DNA of 64,000 nt from DASRDU01 sp035652435 (lineage in GTDB: Bacteria > Acidobacteriota > Blastocatellia > RBC074): positions 44,458 to 108,457 of the forward strand of contig DASRDU010000061.1 of the NCBI GenBank assembly GCA_035652435.1, in the 5' to 3' direction. Below the pieces are notes generated by a model. That model was not told the origin of the DNA. It saw nothing but the letters and a program-made list of their open reading frames with translations, and did no database searches. This document shows positions 8,564-17,208 of the stretch, in pieces. Made by a program: the position numbers and the translations under genes. Every line of letters begins with the position of its first letter. The stretch's first letter is position 1.

Positions 8564-9712
8564 TTACGTTCGGACGCTTCCGACTTCTGACTTCTGACTT
8601 CTGACTTCCGTCGTCTGATACTGCCTGCCTTTCCATTCAACTCCCCTGCCGCTCTGGCATTTCCACCACGAGAACAGGCCGATCAGAATCAGGACCGTTT
8701 CGCCGAGCGGGTGCAGCAGCACGCTCCAGAGCGGATGACGGAAGCGCAGCGCCAGCAGCAGGCGTATGAGCAGCACGCCGAGAGCGGCAGACACGATTGC
8801 AGTGTTGCGGGCCGCAATCAAAAGCACGAACGGCAGCAGAAAAATGACCAGATGGAAGAGCAGGAAGAGCCAGAAGCTCGATTGTCGCCGGAATGCCGGG
8901 AAGAAATTCTTCTGAAAGCCCTGCCAGATTCCGCCGAGCGAAGTATACATCCGCACCCGCACGACATCCTGCCCGTCCAGGCCCAGCCCGCGCCTGCCCG
9001 AAGCGCGCCACAACCGCGCCAGCACGGTGTCTTCAAATATCTCGTCGCGCACGACCGCATGCCCGCCGAAGGCTTCGTAGTCGGCCCGATGAAAGAGCAT
9101 GCACGCGCCATGCGCCAGCCCCAGGGAGGCTGTCTCCGGTCGCCGCAACGCCAGCGGCGCGGGGTAGAGCGTAAAGACGGCGAAATTGAGCAGCGGCATC
9201 AACACTTTTTCCCAGAAGCTCCGCATGTCGAGTCCGGGCCAGCACGACAGAAAAGTCAGCTTGCGTGCTTCCGCTTCTGCCAGCATCCGCGCCGCCGCGC
9301 CGTCAGTCAGCCGCGCATCCGCGTCAATGAAAAGAATCCATTCCCCTCGGGCCGCGGCGGCCAGCTGCGCGCAGGCGAAATTCTTGCCGCACCAGCCGGG
9401 TTCGAGCGGAACCGCGGGCACGCGCCTGATTCGCCCGTCACGACGCGCGTACTCACCGATGATGCGTGTGGTGTGATCAGTTGAATGATCGTCGTAAATC
9501 AGAACCTCCGCGATCACGTCGCCCTGTCGCAGCACGGCATCGAGGCATTCCGGAAGGTTCTTCTCTTCGTTGCGCGCCGGGACGAGCAGGGAGACACTGC
9601 GCGGTCGCGCGTGCCCGCTTCGCCTGACTTTCGGCCAGAAGAGGACGTTGACGACGACGAGGCAGAGGCACGCGGCCGGGGGGAAACAGATCAGTTCTGT
9701 GAGAGTCAACAT
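8564..9712 (-). CDS. Family 2 glycosyltransferase of the carotenoid operon
   Basis: 382 residues from the ATG at 9712, chosen because it lies just after the stop of the upstream gene; a longer frame would overlap that gene. An N-terminal membrane segment (LICFPPAACLCLVVVNVLF) precedes a GT2 domain: SLLVPARNEEKNLPECL, then WILFIDADARLTDGAA with the DxD-type metal motif. Two to four hydrophobic helices follow (FWLFLLFHLVIFLLPFVLL and beyond). The architecture is that of CrtQ or CruG carotenoid glycosyltransferases. It probably adds a sugar to the hydroxyl made by the CruF-like enzyme. The last ten or so residues are encoded by a tandem repeat and are unlikely to matter for folding. Confidence 0.82.
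   Translation of the reverse strand: MLTLTELICFPPAACLCLVVVNVLFWPKVRRSGHARPRSVSLLVPARNEEKNLPECLDAVLRQGDVIAEVLIYDDHSTDHTTRIIGEYARRDGRIRRVPAVPLEPGWCGKNFACAQLAAAARGEWILFIDADARLTDGAAARMLAEAEARKLTFLSCWPGLDMRSFWEKVLMPLLNFAVFTLYPAPLALRRPETASLGLAHGACMLFHRADYEAFGGHAVVRDEIFEDTVLARLWRASGRRGLGLDGQDVVRVRMYTSLGGIWQGFQKNFFPAFRRQSSFWLFLLFHLVIFLLPFVLLIAARNTAIVSAALGVLLIRLLLALRFRHPLWSVLLHPLGETVLILIGLFSWWKCQSGRGVEWKGRQYQTTEVRSQKSEVGSVRT
8582..8609. repeat. Heptamer tandem repeat (GACTTCT)n
   Basis: Four consecutive 7-bp units (GACTTCT x3 then GACTTCC). The repeat lies inside the 3' end of the glycosyltransferase frame and supplies its last residues (TEVRSQKSEV). Since 7 is not a multiple of 3, each unit shifts the frame, so changes in copy number would alter the protein tail. 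Other 7-mer repeats occur at 36.89 and 42.07 kb. Confidence 0.75.
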
Positions 9713-9722
9713 CGGATGGCAA

Positions 9723-10658
9723 TCAGCTTCCGCTTTGCACGAGTGCTGTGGCCGGGTTGACGGCCCCGCCGATAATGCAGTCAGCCGCCTCACTGAGCAG
9801 GCTCACTTCGGGGCAATCAGCGAAATGTTCGGCCAGCGCCGACTTCCCTTCTTCGATCAGGCTCGCCGCCAGGCGGCAGGCGCCCTCAATGCCGAGTTCG
9901 GCAACGAAAGACGGGCGCGCGTGCCGCGCGTCCTGCCGCACGGTTTTGCCGAGCGACTCACATTCGCCGAGTTCATCCAGCACGTCGTCATAAACCTGAT
10001 ACGCCGCACCCAGGGATTCGCCGAAATGGGCGAGCGCGGCAATCTCATTTTCGGCAGCGCCGACGGCAATCGCGCCGCTCGTCATCATCAGCCGCGTCAG
10101 CGCGGTAGTTTTCAGGTTGCGGCTCGCGAGCGCCTCGGCACCCGCGCGCGTCGAGCGCATCTCGATGTCGGCGACCTGTCCGCCGATCATCCCGTTGCTG
10201 CCGATGCATCGCGTCGCCTCGCAGATCAGCCGGCTGGCGGCGATGGCGTCTGCTCCGTCGCGAGCCGCGCAGGCCAGCAGCGAGTACGACTGGTTGAGCA
10301 GGGCGAGCGACGCGAGCAGCGCCATGCCCTCGCCGTAAGCGACGTGCAGGGCCGCGCGGCCCCGCCGCAATTCGGCGTCATCCATCACCGGCAGGTCATC
10401 CAGAATGAGCGAACTCGTGTGCAGGAATTCGACGGCGCACGCCGCCGGCAGCGCACGCTTCACCGCCCCGCCGACGAGCAGCGCGCCGAGCAGCGTGAAC
10501 ATCGGGCGCCAGCGCTTGCCGCCGGGGAAGACGGCGTAACGCAGCGCCTCATTGAGCCGCCCGGTCTCACACCGCGTGCTGAGCGGCAGATGCGCTTCGA
10601 GCGCCGTTTCAATCGCCGGGCGATAGTCAGCAATAAAATTCGACAGTGAATCGGTCAT
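9723..10658 (-). CDS. crtE: Polyprenyl diphosphate synthase (GGPP synthase type)
   Basis: 311 residues with both aspartate-rich motifs of trans-prenyltransferases: SLILDDLPVMDDAELRRG near residue 90 (first aspartate-rich motif, DDLPVMDD) and YQVYDDVLDELGECESLGK near 220. The enzyme condenses isopentenyl diphosphate with an allylic diphosphate. Placement beside phytoene synthase makes geranylgeranyl diphosphate the expected product. The residues before the first motif (FLHTSSLI) would normally help set chain length. A farnesyl diphosphate synthase role cannot be excluded from sequence alone. Ten bases separate it from the glycosyltransferase gene. Confidence 0.88.
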   Translation of the reverse strand: MTDSLSNFIADYRPAIETALEAHLPLSTRCETGRLNEALRYAVFPGGKRWRPMFTLLGALLVGGAVKRALPAACAVEFLHTSSLILDDLPVMDDAELRRGRAALHVAYGEGMALLASLALLNQSYSLLACAARDGADAIAASRLICEATRCIGSNGMIGGQVADIEMRSTRAGAEALASRNLKTTALTRLMMTSGAIAVGAAENEIAALAHFGESLGAAYQVYDDVLDELGECESLGKTVRQDARHARPSFVAELGIEGACRLAASLIEEGKSALAEHFADCPEVSLLSEAADCIIGGAVNPATALVQSGS

Positions 10659-10673
10659 ACGGTTTCAGGGGGT

Positions 10674-11483
10674 TCAGACGACCAGTGGGGAAGTTCGCGC
10701 GACCGGCACCGGCGAGTCCGCCGCATCCGGTGAATCTTTCGCAAAGATGATGCCGCTCAACTGTCCGGCGGCCTCTTCAATCGGCAGGTGCCCCGCGCCC
10801 TTCAGTTCATGCAACCGCGCCTGCGGCCAGACGCGCTGCCACATCCGCGCCGATTGCTTCGCCGCGCCGAAGGTCTTCTCGCCGCAGACGATGTCAATCG
10901 CCATTTGATAATCTCCGAACCATTCTACGCCGGGGATGTCGGCGAGCAGTTGCAGGTAGCGATACGCAATCGCGTGATTGACCGCCGTGAATGACTGCGT
11001 CAGGTGGGCCTCTTCGGTGCGATGTTTCTTCAGCGACAGATTGGTCATCCAGCGCCCGACGGGATTGGCGAAGGCCGTGTAATATGCATAACGACCAATA
11101 TTGCCAAGGCTTTTTGCGACGAAGATTTTGAAGTACCAGGGGAAGTACGCGTACGGATCAATCAGCACAAAGCGTTTGACCCTCTTTCGCGCTTCCTCGT
11201 CACGCGCGGCGACCAGCCCGTAGAGCCCGCCGCTGCAACTGCCGACGACGGTGATTTCAGCGGAGTCAATTGAACAAATTGTTTCCGCGATTGCCTTACC
11301 GACGGATTCAAGCGTCAGTTCATTCAGGGCAGGAGAAGCGCCGCAGCCCGGCAGGTCAACGCTGTACAGCGTCGCGCCTGCGGGCAGCAGGCGTGTGAGC
11401 GGCGCAAACGTGGTGTGATCGCCGCTCCACCCGTGCAGCCCCAAATAAATTTCCGGCCCTGATCCATAACGCTCAATGTACAT
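10674..11483 (-). CDS. Alpha/beta hydrolase with a cysteine nucleophile elbow
   Basis: 269 residues with a standard alpha/beta hydrolase fold. The oxyanion segment GLHGWSGDHTTF comes first. The nucleophile elbow reads VVGSCSGGLYG, where the position normally held by serine (GHSMGG) is cysteine, as in dienelactone hydrolases (GYCLGG). The acid lies near DIVCGEKTFG and the histidine in GAGHLPIEE. The gene sits inside the carotenoid operon and overlaps the phytoene desaturase gene by 11 bases. It may act on a carotenoid ester or acyl group, for instance acylation or deacylation of the sugar, but no known carotenoid pathway step is assigned to such an enzyme here. Confidence 0.78.
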   Translation of the reverse strand: MYIERYGSGPEIYLGLHGWSGDHTTFAPLTRLLPAGATLYSVDLPGCGASPALNELTLESVGKAIAETICSIDSAEITVVGSCSGGLYGLVAARDEEARKRVKRFVLIDPYAYFPWYFKIFVAKSLGNIGRYAYYTAFANPVGRWMTNLSLKKHRTEEAHLTQSFTAVNHAIAYRYLQLLADIPGVEWFGDYQMAIDIVCGEKTFGAAKQSARMWQRVWPQARLHELKGAGHLPIEEAAGQLSGIIFAKDSPDAADSPVPVARTSPLVV

Positions 11484-13050
11484 TCAGACTCTCTCTGATT
11501 CTTTCCGCGACGAGTTTCCCGCCGAGTACGACCATCGGCAGGCCGGTGCCCGGCGTCGTGCTGGCGCCGACGTAAAACAGGCCTTCGATTTCGGATGAAT
11601 AGTTGCGCGGCCGGAACGGCCCGACTTCAAACAGGCCATGCGCCGCGCCGAAAGCCGAACCATTGTATAAACCGAAACGCCGGCTCCATTCAGCCGGGGT
11701 GAAGATTTCTTCGACCACAATCCGCGCCGGGTCGAGATGAATGTCGTGCTGATGCAAACGCTCGATCACGTGCGCTTTGATCTGCGGCACCCTGGTCTGC
11801 CAGTCTACATGCGGCATTTCACCGAGCAAGGGCGTCGGCGCCAGCACGAACATTGCCGTGTCACCCGGCGGGGCAAGTCCGGGGTCAGTCTCCGACGGCA
11901 CGGCTATGTAAAACGGCAACTGTTCAGGGATGCGTTTGTGTTTGAAGAGTTCATCAAAAGCCGCGCGAAACCCGTCCGGTAGAAAGATCGTGTGATGGCC
12001 GATGTTTTCGACCCTGCCGCGAATGCCCCAGTAAAACGTCAGCACGCCCGGAGTCATGCGCAATTTTGCCGCTTTATCTTTCATCCGCCGCGCGGCCGGT
12101 TCATCACCGAGCAGCTTCGTATTCGTGGTCGGCACGTCAACGTTGGAGAGAACAACATCTGCTTCGTGAAGCGTGCCGTCGGCCAGCCGAACGCCCGTGG
12201 CTTTGCCGCCGCGCGTGACGATCCTTTTCACCGGCGCATCGGTGTGAATCACCACGCCGAGTTCGCGGGCGAGTTTTTCAATCCCCTCCACCAGCGCGTA
12301 AACCCCGCCCTTCGGCAGCCACAGGCCGTAAGCGAGTTCGCCGTAAGGCAGGATTGAAAACAACCCCGGCAGGTCGAAAGGCGATCCGCCCAGATACATC
12401 CCGTAAGAACCCAGCGCCTCGCGAATGTACCGGCTCTTGAAAAACCGTTTCAGTTCACCGTCGAGCGAGCGCCAGATGCCCATCCTCAGTATCTCACCGA
12501 ATGACAGTGGCTCCATCCACTTGAGCGGATTGTCCACGTTGCGACAGACCAGCTTGTCGAACGACACCCGATACTTCGCCTCCGCGTCGCGCAACCAGGC
12601 CAGCGCGCCCGTGCGCGAGCCGGGTTCGACCCGCTCACACTCCTCAAGCAATCGTGACAGGTCGCTCGACAACGTGAAGCGCGTCCCGTCAGCCCACTGA
12701 AAGCTGACTGAAGGGTCAACCGAAATCAGGCTGACATAATCGTGAAAGTTGCGTCCCGCGGCGGCAAAGAGCTGCTCAAACACCCACGGGTAATTGACGA
12801 GCGAGGGGCCCGTATCGAAACGAAACCCGTCGCGCTCGATCCGGTTCGCGCGCCCGCCGACCAGCGGATTGGCTTCGTAAATCGTGACCGCGTGACCGGC
12901 CAGACGCAGGTGAATCGCGGCGCTCAAGCCCCCCAGGCCCGCACCGATAATGATGACCAAAGGCATTGGCCGATGGGCGGCCGATGGCCGGCTTGCGACA
13001 ATCGGCTTTCCGCCTGCGGTCTGATCCATGATCTCTGCGGTTCTTTGCAT
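11473..13050 (-). CDS. crtI: Phytoene desaturase
   Basis: 525 residues. FAD-binding motif PLVIIIGAGLGGLSAAIHLR starts near residue 30. FDTGPSLVNYPWVFEQLF and the C-terminal GASTTPGTGLPMVVLGGK are CrtI signatures. The enzyme converts colourless phytoene stepwise to lycopene at the membrane. The first 28 residues are poorly conserved, and the ATG at 12966 (MPLVIIIGAG) is an alternative start. The longer form is kept because it leaves a 12-base gap to the phytoene synthase gene. Its place directly behind crtB supports the general phytoene desaturase role over the other CrtI-type copy. Confidence 0.9.
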   Translation of the reverse strand: MQRTAEIMDQTAGGKPIVASRPSAAHRPMPLVIIIGAGLGGLSAAIHLRLAGHAVTIYEANPLVGGRANRIERDGFRFDTGPSLVNYPWVFEQLFAAAGRNFHDYVSLISVDPSVSFQWADGTRFTLSSDLSRLLEECERVEPGSRTGALAWLRDAEAKYRVSFDKLVCRNVDNPLKWMEPLSFGEILRMGIWRSLDGELKRFFKSRYIREALGSYGMYLGGSPFDLPGLFSILPYGELAYGLWLPKGGVYALVEGIEKLARELGVVIHTDAPVKRIVTRGGKATGVRLADGTLHEADVVLSNVDVPTTNTKLLGDEPAARRMKDKAAKLRMTPGVLTFYWGIRGRVENIGHHTIFLPDGFRAAFDELFKHKRIPEQLPFYIAVPSETDPGLAPPGDTAMFVLAPTPLLGEMPHVDWQTRVPQIKAHVIERLHQHDIHLDPARIVVEEIFTPAEWSRRFGLYNGSAFGAAHGLFEVGPFRPRNYSSEIEGLFYVGASTTPGTGLPMVVLGGKLVAERIRESLNVH

Positions 13051-13062
13051 GCTTGTTCGGCT

Positions 13063-14046
13063 CTATGCCCTCAGATACTCCAGCGGCAGGCGCCAGTATT
13101 TGCTGGTCGGCAGCACTCTGAATTTTCGCGTCATCGGGACGCTTTCGCGGTGCAGGATGCCGCGCCGGCTGCGGGCGATCTGCGCATTCAGCTGGCCGTA
13201 GACGTCAATGCAGGCGCGGATCGCGACGCGGCTGTCGGCGGCGAAGGCGTCCAGGTCGGCCAGCGATTTTGCGTAATAGTCATCAGCGATCACGGTCAGG
13301 CGTTGCAGCACACGGGCCAGTGCCGGGTGCTGCGAGCGGTCATTCGTGTCAACTTCGTCAATGCCCTCCCCGCGCACCAGATCGAGCGGCAGGTATAGCC
13401 GCCCGCGCCGCTGGTCCTCGCTCACGTCGCGCAGGAAATTGGTCAGTTGCAGGGCGATGCCCAGCGCGCGCGCGCTCCCGAGTGCGCGCTCAAAATCAAC
13501 CGGCGTCGCCGCGCCGTAAACATAAGTCAGGAAGTAGCCGACCACGATGGCGCTGCCATAAATGTAATTGTCAATCAGGTCATCGAGCGTGCCAAACCGC
13601 CGCGGTCGCACGTCGTGGCGCATGGCATCAATGAAGGCGCGGTAATGCTCGGGCGGGATGCCGCATTCGTTGACGACCTTGCAAAAGCTGGCGAGAAAGA
13701 CGGGCACGCCGCAGTTCAGGGCTTCGTGAATTGCCCCGGCGTCGAGCCCCAGCTCATAGCCGTCAGACCATTCGTCGAGCAGGCGGTCGCGTTCACCAGG
13801 CGGGAGGCGGAAGGTGTCCACGATCTCATCCGGGTAACGGACGGCGGCGTAGATGGCCTCGACTCTGGCGCGCTTGGGCGGCGGCAGGAAGCGCGTAACG
13901 ATGAAGAAGCTGGTGCTGTAGGACTTCAGCACGTGGCGCGCCTGTCTGACGATCAGTTCCCACGCGACAGACTCCGACCGGGCGGCCAGCGCCGCGCTCC
14001 TTGTCTGCTGCTCCAGAGAATTCCAATAGTCTTCACTCCAGACCAT
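13063..14046 (-). CDS. crtB: Phytoene synthase
   Basis: 327 residues of the squalene/phytoene synthase family. Both aspartate-rich sites that bind the diphosphates through magnesium are present: YAAVRYPDEIVD near residue 70 (DxxxD type) and LTNFLRDVSEDQRRGRLYLP near 200. KSYSTSFFIVTRFLPP is the typical N-terminal signature. The enzyme joins two geranylgeranyl diphosphates head to head into C40 phytoene. It is the first gene of the seven-gene minus-strand carotenoid operon, so the 194-base region upstream should hold its promoter, though I found no convincing sigma-70 match there. Confidence 0.93.
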   Translation of the reverse strand: MVWSEDYWNSLEQQTRSAALAARSESVAWELIVRQARHVLKSYSTSFFIVTRFLPPPKRARVEAIYAAVRYPDEIVDTFRLPPGERDRLLDEWSDGYELGLDAGAIHEALNCGVPVFLASFCKVVNECGIPPEHYRAFIDAMRHDVRPRRFGTLDDLIDNYIYGSAIVVGYFLTYVYGAATPVDFERALGSARALGIALQLTNFLRDVSEDQRRGRLYLPLDLVRGEGIDEVDTNDRSQHPALARVLQRLTVIADDYYAKSLADLDAFAADSRVAIRACIDVYGQLNAQIARSRRGILHRESVPMTRKFRVLPTSKYWRLPLEYLRA

Positions 14047-14240
14047 ACTTCAGAACGGGTAGCGAAAAGATGTCAGGCGCTGGTGATTTCCAGCTCACCG
14101 GATTCCAACACGGGGCATCTGCTGTTACTGACTACGAATGTTTCTGGCGCTGTAGATTTGAGAACTGAGACGGTGTGATCTTACTACATCACCGGGCCAA
14201 ACTCACCAGAGAGCCGGCCGCCGCCGCGGATTGGTTCTGG

Positions 14241-15158
14241 TCAGCCTGTTGATTCTGCAAACAGCTCTGCGAGGGCGGAAGGAAGGTCAGGGTAACGAAA
14301 ACTGTACCCCGTCGCCAGCGCAACTTTGGGCACAACGCGCTGGCTGGCTAAAACGACTGCGGCCATTTCACCCATCATCAGTTTGAGCCCGAATTCGGGC
14401 GCGGCGAAGAAGGCCGGGCGGTGCAGGGCCCGCGCCAGTTCCCTGGTGAATTCGGCATTCGTCACCACGCCCGGCGCAACGACATTGACCGGGCCGCTCG
14501 TCGCCGGGCTTTCGATCACGTGGCGAAAGATGCCGACGACATCATCCACGTGAATCCAGGGAAACCACTGCCGCCCGCTGCCGAGTTTCCCGGCGAGACC
14601 GAGCCGGAAAACCGGCAGCATCTGCCGGAGCGCGCCGCCCTCAGCGCTGAGGACGACGCCGATGCGCAATTGGGCCACCCGAACGCCGAACGCAGCGGTG
14701 CCCCTGGATTCATACTCCCACTCCTCGCAGACCGCGCTCAGGAAGCCCGTGCCGGCGGGCGATTGTTCGTCGAGCAATTCATCCCCGCGGTCACCGTAGA
14801 TCCCGACCGCCGAAGCGCAGATGAACGCGGCGGGCGGGCGAGAGAGAGCCTGCATGGCGGCCACGAGGTGGCGGGTGCCGATCACCCTTGAGTCATGAAT
14901 GCGGCGCTTTTGTTCGTCATTCCAGCGCCGCCCCGCGACCGATTCGCCGGCCAGGTGAATGACGACCTCAGCCCCGGCAAAAGCTTCCGCAGAGGGCGGC
15001 CCGGCTTCCGGCTGCCACGCGTAAGCTTCATCGGCAAATGGCACGCGGGATTTATCGGGACTGCGCGACAAAGCGGCGATGGTATGCCCGTCGTTTTCGA
15101 GCGACCGTCCGAGCGCCCTGCCGATCAGTCCGGTTGCGCCTGTCATCAGGACTTTCAT
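14241..15158 (-). CDS. TIGR01777 family epimerase/SDR oxidoreductase
   Basis: 305 residues from the ATG at 15158, which has a GAGGA ribosome binding site. The frame runs open a further 25 codons upstream, but those are not conserved. MKVLMTGATGLIGRALGRSL is the extended-SDR NAD(P)-binding motif. GAEVVIHLAGESVAGRRW and the C-terminal DUF1731-like stretch (VPKVALATGYSFRYPDLPSAL) define the TIGR01777 family, related to E. coli YfcH and cell-division-associated SulA-like epimerases. The substrate is unknown. It is divergent from the gene at 15381. Confidence 0.88.
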   Translation of the reverse strand: MKVLMTGATGLIGRALGRSLENDGHTIAALSRSPDKSRVPFADEAYAWQPEAGPPSAEAFAGAEVVIHLAGESVAGRRWNDEQKRRIHDSRVIGTRHLVAAMQALSRPPAAFICASAVGIYGDRGDELLDEQSPAGTGFLSAVCEEWEYESRGTAAFGVRVAQLRIGVVLSAEGGALRQMLPVFRLGLAGKLGSGRQWFPWIHVDDVVGIFRHVIESPATSGPVNVVAPGVVTNAEFTRELARALHRPAFFAAPEFGLKLMMGEMAAVVLASQRVVPKVALATGYSFRYPDLPSALAELFAESTG

Positions 15159-15380
15159 GATTTCCTCAGGTGATGATGAAAGTTGCGCCATCAAACAGCC
15201 GTGATGCGCAAAACAGTGAGGGCACTTTATCATGCGAGCCCGGCAGAAAGCTCACGTCCGGAGGGCCGAAACGGTTGACGGTTTTCGGATGAAGCCTTAC
15301 ATTGCGCCCGGTTGCTTTGTCATTTCCACCCGTCATTTTTGGTTTCTGATTTCCCATTCCGATTCCCGCGGAGGTTGAAT

Positions 15381-16247
15381 ATGGCCAGTGAATTCGAAAA
15401 GCTTTCCCGGCGCTCGCTGCTGAAGATGACTTCGGCGGCGGTTGGCGCGACACTCATCTCATCGCTGCCCGGCATGGCAAAAGAAAAGCTCAAAGGGCGC
15501 ATCCGGCAGTCGGTCTGCCGCTGGTGCTACAACAAAATTCCGATGGAGGATTTTGCCAGAGCGGTCGCCGAAATGGGACTGGTCGGGATTGATCTGGTGG
15601 CCCCTGAGGATTATCCGGCCCTCAAAAAGAACGGGCTGATCTCGACGATGAATTACGGCTGCGGCACCCTGACCGAAGGGGTCAATCACAAGGAGTCGCA
15701 CGAGAAAGTGGAGAAGCAGTTTATGGAGACCGCGCCGATGGTCGCGAAGGAGGGCTGGAAGGACATGATCTGTTTTTCCGGCAACCGGCGCGGCATCTCC
15801 GAACAGGAGGGCGTCGCAAACTGCGTCAGCTTCTTCAGGCGCGTCGTGCCGACCGCCGAGAAACTCGGCATCACGCTCCATTTCGAGTATCTGAACTCGA
15901 AGGTGAATCACCCCGATTACCAGTTCGACCACATGAACTTCGGCGTTGAGGTCGCAAAGCAGGTCAACTCTCCGAATTTCAAAATCCTCTTCGACATCTA
16001 CCACGTCCAGATTATGGAAGGCGATATCATCCGCTTCATCAAGAACAACCACCAGTGGATCGGCCATTACCATACGGGCGGCAACCCCGGTCGCAATGAA
16101 ATTGACGACACTCAGGAACTCAATTACGCCGCCGTCATGCGCGCCATTCTGGAGACCGGCTACACCGGCACCGTCGCCCACGAATTCGTGCCGAAGCGCG
16201 ACCCGCTGACCTCGCTGCGCGAAGCGGTGAAGCTGTGTGACGTGTAG
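15381..16247 (+). CDS. Tat-exported TIM-barrel protein, hydroxypyruvate isomerase-like
   Basis: 288 residues from the ATG at 15381, preceded by GGAGG. The N-terminus (SRRSLLKMTSAAVGATLISSL) is a twin-arginine signal. The body is an AP-endonuclease-2/xylose-isomerase-type barrel. HFEYLNSKVNHPDYQFDH, ILFDIYHVQIMEGD and VAHEFVPKRDP supply the conserved metal-binding Glu, Asp, His and Glu of hydroxypyruvate isomerase and related sugar isomerases. Such exported versions are common in Planctomycetes and Acidobacteria, and their substrates are largely undefined. A hairpin follows the stop codon. Confidence 0.85.
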   Translation: MASEFEKLSRRSLLKMTSAAVGATLISSLPGMAKEKLKGRIRQSVCRWCYNKIPMEDFARAVAEMGLVGIDLVAPEDYPALKKNGLISTMNYGCGTLTEGVNHKESHEKVEKQFMETAPMVAKEGWKDMICFSGNRRGISEQEGVANCVSFFRRVVPTAEKLGITLHFEYLNSKVNHPDYQFDHMNFGVEVAKQVNSPNFKILFDIYHVQIMEGDIIRFIKNNHQWIGHYHTGGNPGRNEIDDTQELNYAAVMRAILETGYTGTVAHEFVPKRDPLTSLREAVKLCDV

Positions 16248-16276
16248 TCGGAATGGGACACGGATCGGACGGATGC

Positions 16277-16303
16277 GGCGGATTGAAACGGATCTGATCC
16301 GCC
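16277..16303 (+). terminator. Hairpin after TIM-barrel gene
   Basis: A 7-bp stem (GGCGGAT at 16277 with ATCCGCC ending at 16303) lies 30 bases past the stop codon. The surrounding 16251-16340 is a patchwork of GGAT and TTTCATC-like short repeats. No T-run follows directly, so this is a possible terminator or a repeat-derived hairpin. Confidence 0.35.
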
Positions 16304-16366
16304 CTGATCAGTTTCATCTGTTTCATCCGTATTCCATTTCGCCTTCAGAGCTACTGCACCCTGATT

Positions 16367-17068
16367 ATGCCAGCCCGAAAAAAGCAGAGTCACGAAGACC
16401 TGAAAGAACACGCCCGCAAACTGATCCGGATTCTGAAACGCGAATACCCGGACGCCCGTTGCGCGCTCAACCACGCCGGCCCGTTCGAGCTGCTCATCGC
16501 CACGATCCTCTCGGCGCAATGCACCGACGAACGGGTCAACATCGTGACGGCCGACCTGTTTCGGAAATACCGGAAGCCCGCCGATTACCTGAAAGCCCCG
16601 ACAGCGGAGCTTGAGCGGGACATCCGCCCGACGGGCTTTTACCGAAACAAGGCCCGGTCAATCCAGGGGGCTGCCCGCCTGATCCACGAACGGTTCGGCG
16701 ACGAAGTGCCGCAGACGATTGATGAACTGCTCGCGCTGCCCGGCGTCGCGCGCAAGACGGCCAACGTGGTCCTCGGGAACTCTTTCGGCAAACCTGACGG
16801 CGTGGTCGTTGACACGCACGTCCTGCGCCTGTCGCAGAGGCTCGCGCTGACCGAAGAGAAGACGCCCGAAAAAATCGAGCGCGACCTGAATGAACTCGTG
16901 CCGAAAAAAGACTGGACGCTCTTCCCTCACCTGCTGATTTCACACGGCAGGAAAGTCTGCAAGGCGATCAGGCCGCTCTGCGCCCAGTGCGTGCTGGAGC
17001 CGCTCTGCCCCTCGTCAACGCTCAGAACCGGGCCGTCCGCAGTGACGGGAGCGAAGCCCGCCCGCTGA
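16367..17068 (+). CDS. nth: Endonuclease III
   Basis: 233 residues. The helix-hairpin-helix (LLALPGVARKTANVVLGNSF) is followed by the catalytic aspartate in VVDTHVLRLSQRL, and the catalytic lysine lies in the HhH motif (ARKTA). A 4Fe-4S cluster loop is present with exact spacing C-x6-C-x2-C-x5-C (CKAIRPLCAQCVLEPLC). The enzyme is a bifunctional DNA glycosylase and AP lyase that removes oxidised pyrimidines. The C-terminus runs slightly beyond the usual length. It is a single-gene unit closed by a terminator. Confidence 0.93.
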   Translation: MPARKKQSHEDLKEHARKLIRILKREYPDARCALNHAGPFELLIATILSAQCTDERVNIVTADLFRKYRKPADYLKAPTAELERDIRPTGFYRNKARSIQGAARLIHERFGDEVPQTIDELLALPGVARKTANVVLGNSFGKPDGVVVDTHVLRLSQRLALTEEKTPEKIERDLNELVPKKDWTLFPHLLISHGRKVCKAIRPLCAQCVLEPLCPSSTLRTGPSAVTGAKPAR

Positions 17069-17116
17069 AGAGAAAAATTCTGCAAGGATACTGACCATCT
17101 TCCGTTCACTCACACG

Positions 17117-17151
17117 ACTCCGGAACCTGATCGGGGCTTCCGGAGTCTTTA
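17117..17151 (+). terminator. Intrinsic terminator of nth
   Basis: A 10-bp perfect stem (GACTCCGGAA at 17117 with TTCCGGAGTC ending at 17148) has a 12-base loop and is followed by TTT. It sits 48 bases after the nth stop and before the next gene on the same strand. Confidence 0.7.
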
Positions 17152-17208
17152 CCCCCGCAACCATTTTCCATCAGCCGCAGTTTCACTTGAGAAACGGGGG
17201 GTCATGGT

